Shown: positions 24,367 through 30,952 of the stretch, one piece after another
Position numbering within the stretch: position 1 is the stretch's first letter
Layout: every line of letters starts with the position of its first letter
NCBI RefSeq assembly: GCF_900086645.1
Contig: NZ_LT576451.1
Span: 1,364,001 to 1,428,000, forward strand
DNA length: 64,000 nucleotides
Direction: 5' to 3'
From: Curtobacterium sp. 9128
GTDB taxonomy: Bacteria; Actinomycetota; Actinomycetes; Actinomycetales; Microbacteriaceae
Translations under genes and position numbers: made by a program
The notes under the pieces: model-generated
Seen by the model: the letters and a program-made list of their open reading frames with translations, nothing else
What the model was told of the DNA's origin: nothing
Databases searched by the model: none

Positions 24367-24441
24367 GGTCGAATCGCGCGTAGTGGGTCGAATCGCGCGT
24401 AGGCGGTCGGAACGTTCGACCACCTACGCGCGATTCCGCCT
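24367..24441. terminator. Palindrome of family 2
   Basis: Direct copies GTCGAATCGCGCGTAGTGG and GTCGAATCGCGCGTAGGCGG are followed by an inverted copy CCACCTACGCGCGATTCCGCC. It lies 27 bases after the OpgC-fusion stop and probably terminates the polysaccharide operon. It is the second member of the family seen at 17301. Confidence 0.75.
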
Positions 24442-24478
24442 CCCATCGCGCCCGCCATGGGTCGGAACGCACGTGCGT

Positions 24479-24526
24479 GACGGACGGGAGGCACGGTGCC
24501 AGCCGGCACCGTGCCTCCTGTCCGTC
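24479..24526. terminator. GC-rich palindrome (family 1)
   Basis: Arms at 24479-24500 and 24505-24526 pair over 22 positions with one non-Watson-Crick pair around a 4-base loop. It lies directly after the stop of the minus-strand 49-residue gene and 38 bases from the family 2 palindrome, so convergent transcription is blocked from both sides. Confidence 0.8.
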
Positions 24527-24531
24527 GGCGA

Positions 24532-24681
24532 TCAGCGCTGCCGCGTGGTCTCCGTGAAGAGGTCGTCGAAGAGCCCGGGTTCGTCCGTCTGCTCCTCGCC
24601 GAACTTCCACTTGCGGCGCATGCGCCGGAACGTCGTGATGCGGACCGGCTCGATGCCCGGCTCGGTGTCGTAGCTGCTCAT
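24532..24681 (-). CDS. 49-residue small basic/acidic protein, unknown
   Basis: A 49-codon gene on the minus strand: MSSYDTEPGIEPVRITTF, a basic centre RRMRRKWKFGEE and an acidic end (DEPGLFDDLFTETTRQR). GAAGGACC precedes the ATG with good spacing, third positions are almost all G/C, and a strong family 1 hairpin follows the stop, all of which support a real gene. The promoter would lie in the AT-richer spacer at about 24760-24800. No family is recognised; it has no signal peptide or membrane segment. Confidence 0.65.
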   Translation of the reverse strand: MSSYDTEPGIEPVRITTFRRMRRKWKFGEEQTDEPGLFDDLFTETTRQR

Positions 24682-24761
24682 GGTCCTTCCGCTCCTCATC
24701 CGTTCCCCGTCTGCATCCCCGCGGCGAGGCTACGTCGCCGCGCTGCGGGCCGACCGGATTT

Positions 24762-24778
24762 AGGTAGAAGAATTACCT
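24762..24778. promoter_or_regulatory. AT-rich operator candidate between the small gene and MarR
   Basis: AGGTAGAAGAATTACCT is an interrupted palindrome (AGGTA/TACCT) in an unusually AT-rich spot. On the minus strand TTGTCC lies upstream, so this is probably the promoter region of the 49-residue gene, and the MarR encoded just upstream could bind here. A second short inverted repeat GCGGCGA/TCGCCGC (24721-24741) lies between it and the gene. Confidence 0.4.
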
Positions 24779-24836
24779 TGTTGCGCTCCGTGGACAATCA
24801 GACGAGCCGAGGGCACTGCTCCCTCTACTCTGCCGT

Positions 24837-25289
24837 TCAGGGCCTGGGGGCGCCGCCGTCGAGCGCCGTGATCACGCGCTCGATGATGCGCACGAACTTG
24901 GCCCTGTCCCGATCCGAGAAGGAGGCCATCAGCTCGTGCAGATGCTCGTTCGTGCTGTCCATGGCGATTGCGTAGCGTGCTCGGCTGGTGTCCGTCAGCT
25001 CGATGAGCCGGCTGCGTCCGTCCTCCGGGTTCGGTCGTCGCTGCAGGTGTCCGGACCGCTCGAGCCGGTCGACCGCCGTGGTCACCGCGGGGCCCGTGAT
25101 GCCGAGGTGGCTCGACAGGTCCTTCACGCGGACGGGACGCCCCGCGGACTCGGCGCGGGACACGAACTGCACCACCGTGAGGTCGACGCCGGAGACACCC
25201 ATGTGGTCGCGCAGACGCAATCGCAACGACGTCGCCGTCGCCTCGAGTCGTGTCAGGGCGGCATCGAGGTCGGTCTCGCTGCCCGTCAC
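24837..25289 (-). CDS. MarR-family regulator
   Basis: A 150-residue MarR protein starting at GTG. The winged helix reads VRVKDLSSHLGITGPAVTTAVDRLERSGHLQRRPNPEDGRSRLIEL, with the wing in RPNPEDGRSRLIEL. Helical dimerisation segments lie at both ends (LEATATSLRLRLRDHMG and ERVITALDG). Such repressors usually respond to small phenolics or antibiotics. The only gene downstream on its strand is the 49-residue protein, about 155 bases away, with an AT-rich palindrome between them, so that gene is its most likely target. Confidence 0.9.
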   Translation of the reverse strand: MTGSETDLDAALTRLEATATSLRLRLRDHMGVSGVDLTVVQFVSRAESAGRPVRVKDLSSHLGITGPAVTTAVDRLERSGHLQRRPNPEDGRSRLIELTDTSRARYAIAMDSTNEHLHELMASFSDRDRAKFVRIIERVITALDGGAPRP

Positions 25290-25411
25290 CGGGGTGCCTC
25301 CTCTGCGCCGTGCGGCTGCGCGTCAGGGTACGCGGGCGCCGTCGGCACAGCGTATCCAGATCGCGCGGACCCGCGTGGATGCCGCCCCGCGGCGTGGCGG
25401 GTGCTCGGCTG

Positions 25412-26353
25412 ATGGACCAGATGATCCGCATCGAGATCGCTGCCCGCGATCCCGAGACCGCGATCCGTGAGCTCGCGGCCGTCGACGTCGGCCGGCAGTG
25501 GAGTTCGCGGCGCACGGGGGACGAGTACTCGTTCCGGTACTCCGCGGTGGGCGACGACGAGGTCACGATCCGTCGCTCACGGATACGCGGTCTGCTGCGG
25601 GGTCTCGTGCCACCAGGTGACGACCACGTCGTGCGGTGGACCACCGACGGCTCCGTCGTCATCGACGCGACGGGGGCGCGCTTCGAGCTGCGGCACGACG
25701 AACCCGTGCTGTCACCGTCTGACCGGGAGTACGTCTTCGTCGGCACCGACCACGACCAGCGGTTGGTGCACCTCGGACGCGCGTTCGTCGAGATCGTCGC
25801 CGCCGAACGGTACGGCGCCGCTTCCGGTCCGCTCGTGTTCGACCGCGTCCGCGTCGTCGACGACGCGGCGCTCGGCCCCTGGCGCGAAGCACTCGGTGCC
25901 CTGTCGCGCGCACTGCGTGACGGTGTGGAGTCCGACGCCTGGGCCTCCGCGAAGCACTCGGCCGCCGAGGCGTTCCTCACGATGTTCCCGCCGCGGTTGG
26001 ACGCGCTGCCCGCCGAGCTTTCGAGCCCACGGAACGCACGGCTCAAGTCCGTCGTCGAGTACCTCCACGCCCACGTCCGCGACTCGATCGCGGTGGCGGA
26101 CCTGGCCGATGTCGCCGGGCTCAGCGTCCGGTCGGTGCAGGAGTCCTTCGCGCGGGTGCTCGGCGTCTCCCCGCTGACGTACCTCCGCGAGATCCGGCTC
26201 GACCGGGTCCGCGACGACCTGCTCGCACTCGATCCACAGTCGGTGACGGTGGGGGACGTCGCACGTCGGTGGGGGTTCGCGCACCTCGGGCGGTTCTCCG
26301 CCGCGTACGTCGACCGGTTCGGCGAGTACCCGAAGCAGACACTGCGCCGCTGA
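25412..26353 (+). CDS. AraC-family regulator
   Basis: A 313-residue regulator. The C-terminal ~100 residues are a double HTH AraC domain: [58 protein letters not shown] with a final [20 protein letters not shown]. The N-terminal ~200 residues form a beta-rich region ([20 protein letters not shown], then [20 protein letters not shown]) resembling the ligand/cupin-like half of the AraC_binding-2 type proteins. It is divergent from MarR. ATG 25412 is used; ATG 25421 is an alternative. No target can be assigned. Confidence 0.88.
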   Translation: MDQMIRIEIAARDPETAIRELAAVDVGRQWSSRRTGDEYSFRYSAVGDDEVTIRRSRIRGLLRGLVPPGDDHVVRWTTDGSVVIDATGARFELRHDEPVLSPSDREYVFVGTDHDQRLVHLGRAFVEIVAAERYGAASGPLVFDRVRVVDDAALGPWREALGALSRALRDGVESDAWASAKHSAAEAFLTMFPPRLDALPAELSSPRNARLKSVVEYLHAHVRDSIAVADLADVAGLSVRSVQESFARVLGVSPLTYLREIRLDRVRDDLLALDPQSVTVGDVARRWGFAHLGRFSAAYVDRFGEYPKQTLRR

Positions 26354-26366
26354 TCGTCCCGAGCGG

Positions 26367-27398
26367 TCAGTCGGCTGCCGGCGGCGCGGTGCTCCGTCGT
26401 ACCTGCAGGGTCGTCGCGAGCCGGACGTGCTCGGGGGTCGGCTCGCCGCGGAGCATCGAGAGCAGCATCTCCACCGCACTCGCGCCGAGTTCCGCGAGCG
26501 GCTGTGCGACCGTCGTCAGGGGTGGTGTGGTCATCGACGCCTGCGGGACGTCGTCGAAGCCGATCACGGAGACGTCCTCGGGGACGCGGAGTCCGAGGTC
26601 GGCGGCCGCGTGCAGCACACCGATGGCGGAGGAGTCGTTCGCCGCGAACACCGCGGTGGGGCGGTGCGGGCCGGAGAGGAGTTCCCGGGCGACGGCGGCC
26701 GCGTTGCCCTCCTGGTAGTCGCCTGCCCGGAGGAGCGCGTCGTCCACCGGGATCCCCGCGGCGGCGAGGGCGGCGCGGTACCCGGCCTCGCGCAACTGTG
26801 CGGACGCGAGGTCGGCGCGGCCGTGGATGTGCGCGATGCGCGTGTGCCCGAGCGCGAGGAGGTGCTCCACGGCGATGCGTGCGCCGCCCTCGTTGTCGGT
26901 GTCGACGGTGGCGTGTCCCTCCGGCCCGGTGTGCGGGTCGATCGCGACCACGGGGATCGACGAGCTCGGCAGCGCGGTCGACGGCGTCACGACGATCGCT
27001 CCGTCGATGAGGGTGCCGGAGAGCCGGGAGAGCGATCGCCGTTCCCATCCGGGTTGGCTCGCGCCCGTGAGGAGTCCGGCGTAGGCGAGCAGCTCGTAGC
27101 CGGTGCCGGTCGTCGCGGACGAGATCCCGCGGAGCAGCTCCGTGGAGAACGGCTCGAACTCGGGGACGAGGATGCCGATCACCCCGGTGCGTGAACTCCG
27201 GAGACTCCGCGCGACGAGGGACGTCTCGTACCCGAGGCGTTCCACGACCTCCTGCACGCGCAGCATGGTCGCGGGGGCGACGCCGTCGCGATGGTTCACG
27301 ACCTTGGAGACGGTCGGGATCGACACCCCTGCTGCCCGTGCGACGTCCGCGATCGTCGCCCGCCCAGGGCTGCTGTCCACACCGGGAGCGGTCTCCAT
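26367..27398 (-). CDS. LacI-family regulator of the adjacent ABC/GH3 operon
   Basis: A 343-residue LacI repressor: [30 protein letters not shown] (HTH and hinge) followed by [19 protein letters not shown]-type sensor strands and [20 protein letters not shown] near the C-terminus. ATG 27398 was chosen because the HTH starts ~14 residues later. It is divergent from the sugar-binding-protein gene at 27630, and the spacer contains an ATCGATATCGAT palindrome overlapping a TTGACA -35 box. It most likely represses the 27630-33513 operon, with the imported glycoside as inducer. Confidence 0.93.
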   Translation of the reverse strand: METAPGVDSSPGRATIADVARAAGVSIPTVSKVVNHRDGVAPATMLRVQEVVERLGYETSLVARSLRSSRTGVIGILVPEFEPFSTELLRGISSATTGTGYELLAYAGLLTGASQPGWERRSLSRLSGTLIDGAIVVTPSTALPSSSIPVVAIDPHTGPEGHATVDTDNEGGARIAVEHLLALGHTRIAHIHGRADLASAQLREAGYRAALAAAGIPVDDALLRAGDYQEGNAAAVARELLSGPHRPTAVFAANDSSAIGVLHAAADLGLRVPEDVSVIGFDDVPQASMTTPPLTTVAQPLAELGASAVEMLLSMLRGEPTPEHVRLATTLQVRRSTAPPAAD

Positions 27399-27453
27399 GT
27401 GCTCACCGTACCGCCGATGCCCCCGGCGAACGACCGCGGTCCACGCGTTAGAA

Positions 27454-27500
27454 AACGTTATCGATATCGATTGACAAAGCACCACAGCGCCTGGCACGCT
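27454..27500 (+). promoter_or_regulatory. Promoter and LacI operator for the GH3 operon
   Basis: AACGTT (27454-27459) and ATCGATATCGAT (27460-27471) form an extended palindromic region that runs directly into TTGACA (-35, 27471-27476). A weak -10, CACGCT, follows 18 bases later (27495-27500). Binding of the adjacent LacI here would cover the -35 box. Confidence 0.65.
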
Positions 27501-27516
27501 CTCCGGAGCGGCAGCC

Positions 27517-27599
27517 GATGCCGCAGCGGCACCAGATGCCGCAGCGGCATCCGATGCCGCAGCGGCACCCGATGCCGCAGCGGCGATCGCTGCCGCAGC
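27517..27599 (+). repeat. 18-bp tandem repeat in the mRNA leader
   Basis: Four complete 18-bp units starting at 27517, 27535, 27553 and 27571 (core GATGCCGCAGCGGC) plus a partial fifth make up most of the 5' leader of the binding-protein gene. Each unit contains the self-complementary GCCGCAGCGGC and an in-frame ATG, though none has a good ribosome site. It may structure the leader; there is no sign that it is coding. Confidence 0.85.
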
Positions 27600-27629
27600 T
27601 GTCAACGACGACACTTCAGGAGCTCCACG

Positions 27630-28925
27630 ATGACGAGGAAGATCCGAGCCACGGCGGCCATCGCGCTGATCGGGGCCACAGCACTGCTGGCGACCGGCTG
27701 CTCGAGCGGCGGCAACGCCGCGGACAGCGACGGCAAGGTCACGATGACCTTCTGGCACAACTCCACGACCGGGCCCGGCAAGGCGTTCTGGGAGAAGACC
27801 GTCAAGGACTTCGAACAGGACCACCCCGACGTGACGATCAAGATCCAGGCGATCCAGAACGAGGACCTGGACGGCAAGCTCCAGACCGCGCTCAACTCGG
27901 GATCCGCCCCCGACGTGTTCCTGCAGCGCGGCGGCGGCAAGATGAACGCGATGGCGCAGGCCGGCCAGCTCATGGACATCACCAGCTCGATCGGGAAGAC
28001 CGCGAAGTCCGAGGTCAGCGCCGGTGCGTTCAAGGGCTACGAGCTCGACGGCAAGACGTACGCCATGCCGGTCGACGTGAACCCCGAGGGCATCTGGTAC
28101 AGCCAGGACCTCTTCAAGCAGGCGGGCATCGAGGGCACCCCGACCACGATGGACGAGCTGAACGCGGACATCGCCAAACTGAAGGACGCCGGCATCCAGC
28201 CGGTCGCCGTCGGCGCGAAGGACGCCTGGCCCGCCGCGCACTGGTACTACAACTTCGCACTCCGCGCGTGCAGCGAGAAGACGCTGAACGGCGCCGCGAA
28301 GGACCTGAAGTTCACGGACAGCTGCTGGAAGGCCGCCGGTCAGGACACGAAGGACTTCTTCGACACGAAGCCGTTCAACGACGGCTACCTCACCACCGCT
28401 GCGCAGCAGGGCGCCGGCAGCTCGGCCGGCCTCATCGCCAACCACAAGGCCGCGATGGAGCTGATGGGCGCGTGGGACCCGGGAGTGATCTCGTCGCTCA
28501 CCCCGGACGGCAAGCCGCTGTCCGACCTCGGCTTCTTCCCGTTCCCCGAAGTCTCCGGCGGCAAGGGCGCACCCGGCTCGATGATGGGTGCCGTCGACGG
28601 GTACTCGTGCTCGGCGAAGGCCCCGAAGAAGCAGTGCACCGAGTTCCTCAACTACATGACCGAGAAGCCCGTGCAGGAGGCGTACTACAAGGCCTTCAAC
28701 GCGATCCCCGCGAACGAGTCCGCACAGTCGGTCGTCACCGAGCCCTACCTGAAGACGGTGCTCGAGGCGTACAACAAGGCGCCGTTCGTGTCGAACTACC
28801 TCGACACCCTCTACGGCCAGAACGTCGGCAACGCGCTCAACACCAGCGTGGTGGACCTGCTCGCCGGCAAGGGCGACGTCGACGACATCGTCAAGACGGT
28901 CAACCAGGCCGCGGCGAAGGGCTGA
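27630..28925 (+). CDS. ABC sugar-binding lipoprotein
   Basis: A 431-residue extracellular solute-binding protein (family 1, MalE-like). The signal peptide ends in a lipobox LLATGC, with lipidated Cys24. Then VTMTFWHNSTTGPGKAFWEKT, the family's conserved start of the mature fold, and later DVFLQRGGG, PVDVNPEGIWYSQDLFKQAG and FLNYMTEKPVQEAYY. CAGGAGCT precedes the ATG. It delivers an oligosaccharide to the two permeases encoded next. The GH3 enzyme at the operon end suggests a beta-glucoside, beta-xyloside or arabinoside. The ATPase is not encoded here and is probably a shared MsiK-type protein. Confidence 0.93.
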   Translation: MTRKIRATAAIALIGATALLATGCSSGGNAADSDGKVTMTFWHNSTTGPGKAFWEKTVKDFEQDHPDVTIKIQAIQNEDLDGKLQTALNSGSAPDVFLQRGGGKMNAMAQAGQLMDITSSIGKTAKSEVSAGAFKGYELDGKTYAMPVDVNPEGIWYSQDLFKQAGIEGTPTTMDELNADIAKLKDAGIQPVAVGAKDAWPAAHWYYNFALRACSEKTLNGAAKDLKFTDSCWKAAGQDTKDFFDTKPFNDGYLTTAAQQGAGSSAGLIANHKAAMELMGAWDPGVISSLTPDGKPLSDLGFFPFPEVSGGKGAPGSMMGAVDGYSCSAKAPKKQCTEFLNYMTEKPVQEAYYKAFNAIPANESAQSVVTEPYLKTVLEAYNKAPFVSNYLDTLYGQNVGNALNTSVVDLLAGKGDVDDIVKTVNQAAAKG

Positions 28926-28933
28926 CCCGACCC

Positions 28934-29965
28934 ATGGCCACATCAGTCGCCCCCCGTCCGTCCGGCTCGAGCGAGCTGACGGGCGCGGGGAAGGACCTGA
29001 CCGGCGCCGGCGGCACCACGCCGTCGGCCCCGGCCGGCCGGGGCCGGAAGAAGCCGGTCGCCGACGTCCGCAAGCGGGTCGAGATCGCCCTGCTGGCCGG
29101 ACCCGCGACGATCATGTTCGTCGGGTTCGTGATCCTCCCCGTGGCGCTCGCCGCCTACTACGGCTTCTACAAGTGGCAGGGCTACGGGGCACCGACGGAC
29201 TTCGTCGGCCTCGACAACTACAAGATCATCTTCACCGACCCCGACTTCCGGGGCGTGCTGACCCACAACGCGTTCATCGTGATCGGCTCGCTGCTCGTGC
29301 AGGGTCCCATCGCGATCATCCTCGCGCTGCTGCTCAACCAGCGGATCCGTGGCCGTGGCCTCATCCGGGTGCTCATCTTCGTGCCGTACGTCATCTCCGA
29401 GGTGATCGTCGGCACCGGGTGGAGCCTGATGCTCTCCACGAGCGGCGCGGTCAACGACCTGCTCCAGGCGATCGGCCTCGGTGCGCTGCGGAACGACTGG
29501 CTGTCGAACCCGGACATCGCGATCTGGACCCTCCTCGCGATCATCTCGTGGAAGTACATCGGCTTCGCGGTGATCCTGTTCCTGGCCGGGCTGCAGAGCA
29601 TCCCCGAGGAACTGTTCGAGGCCGCCCAGCTCGACGGCGCCGGCTACTGGCAGATCCAGCGGCGGATCACGCTGCCGCTGCTCGGCCCGACCATCCGCAT
29701 CTGGGCGTTCCTGTCGATCATCGGCTCGCTCCAGCTGTTCGACCTGGTCTACATCATCTGGGGGCAGTACATCGCCTCGACGGCCGGCACCTCGACCATG
29801 GCGACGTACATGGTCGCCAACGGCCGGAACTCCGGCAACTACGGGTACGGCAACGCCGTCGCCGTGGTGATCTTCCTCATCTCGCTGGCGATCGCACTCG
29901 TCTACCAGCGGTTCGTCCTGCGTCGCGACACCGCCGGCGCCCTCACGGAGAAGGCAACACGATGA
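28934..29965 (+). CDS. ABC sugar permease, MalF type
   Basis: A 343-residue binding-protein-dependent permease with six transmembrane segments, beginning with IALLAGPATIMFVGFVILPVALAAYYGF. The EAA loop is EELFEAAQLDGAGYWQIQRRITLPLLGPT, which contacts the ATPase. A Pro/Gly/Ala-rich N-terminal linker of ~45 residues precedes the first helix. It starts 8 bases after the binding-protein stop. Its last codons (ALTEKATR, TGA) begin a 56-bp tandem duplication that inserts two micro-frames before the next permease. Confidence 0.92.
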   Translation: MATSVAPRPSGSSELTGAGKDLTGAGGTTPSAPAGRGRKKPVADVRKRVEIALLAGPATIMFVGFVILPVALAAYYGFYKWQGYGAPTDFVGLDNYKIIFTDPDFRGVLTHNAFIVIGSLLVQGPIAIILALLLNQRIRGRGLIRVLIFVPYVISEVIVGTGWSLMLSTSGAVNDLLQAIGLGALRNDWLSNPDIAIWTLLAIISWKYIGFAVILFLAGLQSIPEELFEAAQLDGAGYWQIQRRITLPLLGPTIRIWAFLSIIGSLQLFDLVYIIWGQYIASTAGTSTMATYMVANGRNSGNYGYGNAVAVVIFLISLAIALVYQRFVLRRDTAGALTEKATR

Positions 29966-30021
29966 CCACCACCACCGCCGACGCACGGGTCGCCGCACTG
30001 GCGGAGAAGGCAACACGATGA
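29962..30021 (+). CDS. 19-residue micro-frame between permeases (copy 1)
   Basis: ATG at 29962 overlaps the stop of the MalF-type gene. The frame MTTTTADARVAALAEKATR stops at 30019-30021, overlapping the next copy's ATG. GGAGAAGG is at ideal spacing. Its end repeats the permease's own ALTEKATR ending, so it arose from duplication of the gene junction. Translation is likely by position; function of the peptide is doubtful. Confidence 0.4.
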   Translation: MTTTTADARVAALAEKATR

Positions 30022-30077
30022 CCACCACCACCGCCGGCGCACGGGTCGCCGCACTGGCGGAGAAGGCAACACGATGA
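30018..30077 (+). CDS. 19-residue micro-frame between permeases (copy 2)
   Basis: The second copy, MTTTTAGARVAALAEKATR, differs from copy 1 by one residue (Asp to Gly). It starts in an ATGA overlap with copy 1 and ends in an ATGA overlap with the MalG-type permease at 30074. Ribosomes would have to pass through two coupled micro-frames, or initiate afresh, to reach the second permease. Confidence 0.4.
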   Translation: MTTTTAGARVAALAEKATR

Positions 30078-30952
30078 CCGCCACCGCATCGATCGTCGCG
30101 CCCCGACGACGCCGGGACCGTGACGGCGGACCGGTCCGCCGCGAGCGCAACCTCGGCACGTACTTCATCGCGCTGCTGTTCATCGCGGTCTGCATCGGCC
30201 CCGTCGCGTACATCGTCCTCGGCGGCTTCCGCACCAACGCGCAGATCACCGCGAGCCCCGCCGGGCTCCCGGCACCGTGGAACTTCGGCAACTACGCCGA
30301 GGTCCTGTCCAGCGGGGTCTTCTGGCAGCAGCTCGGCAACTCGCTCATCGCCGGCGTCACCACCACGGTCGGCGTCGTCGTGCTCGGGCTGATGGTCAGC
30401 TTCGTGCTCGCCCGATACCGGTTCCGCGGCCGCGGCGCGCTGTACTCGCTGTTCGCCGCCGGGCTGATGTTCCCGATCACCGTCGCGATCACGCCGCTCT
30501 ACCTGCTGGTGAAGGACCTCGGACTGACGAACAGCCTGGCCGGCGTCATCCTGCCGCAGATCGCGTTCGCGCTGCCGACGACCGTCATCATCCTGGTGCC
30601 GTTCCTGCGGGCGATCCCGGACGAGCTCGAGGAAGCAGCCTCCATCGACGGGGCCAGCCGCCTGGGCTTCTTCTTCCGGATGGTCGTGCCGCTGTCCCTG
30701 CCCGGCGTCGTCACGACGGGCATCCTGGCCTTCATCGGCAGCTGGAACAGCTACATCTTGCCGCTGTTCATCCTCAACGACGCGTCGGCGTACACGCTGC
30801 CGCTCGGGGTGCAGGCGTTCTCGTCGCAGTACTCCGTCGACACCGCAAGGGTGCTCGCGTTCACGTCGCTGTCGATGATCCCCGCGCTGGCGTTCTTCGC
30901 GGTGTTCCAGCGTCGCATCGTCGGCGGCCTGACCGGGGCGGTGAAGGGATGA
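30074..30952 (+). CDS. ABC sugar permease, MalG type
   Basis: A 292-residue permease with six transmembrane segments (first: GTYFIALLFIAVCIGPVAYI). The EAA loop is DELEEAASIDGASRLGFFFR. The C-terminus FQRRIVGGLTGAVKG is typical of the CUT1 subfamily. GGAGAAGG precedes the ATG, supplied by the third partial copy of the 56-bp repeat. It pairs with the MalF-type permease to form the membrane channel. Its stop overlaps the GH3 start (ATGA). Confidence 0.93.
   Translation: MTATASIVAPRRRRDRDGGPVRRERNLGTYFIALLFIAVCIGPVAYIVLGGFRTNAQITASPAGLPAPWNFGNYAEVLSSGVFWQQLGNSLIAGVTTTVGVVVLGLMVSFVLARYRFRGRGALYSLFAAGLMFPITVAITPLYLLVKDLGLTNSLAGVILPQIAFALPTTVIILVPFLRAIPDELEEAASIDGASRLGFFFRMVVPLSLPGVVTTGILAFIGSWNSYILPLFILNDASAYTLPLGVQAFSSQYSVDTARVLAFTSLSMIPALAFFAVFQRRIVGGLTGAVKG

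Larger units (their letters stand above)
29946..30079 (+). repeat. 56-bp tandem duplication carrying ribosome site and start
   Basis: Two full copies (29946-30001 and 30002-30057, one mismatch) and a third partial copy (30058-30079) each include CGGAGAAGGCAACACGATGA, i.e. ribosome site, ATGA overlap and start codon. It lies exactly at the junction of the two permease genes. Confidence 0.9.

Noticed and set aside
27518-27629. An open frame beginning with repeated MPQRHP units in the binding-protein leader
   Set aside because: It only translates the 18-bp repeat and then runs out of frame through the binding-protein gene. There is no suitable ribosome site, so it was kept as a DNA repeat.
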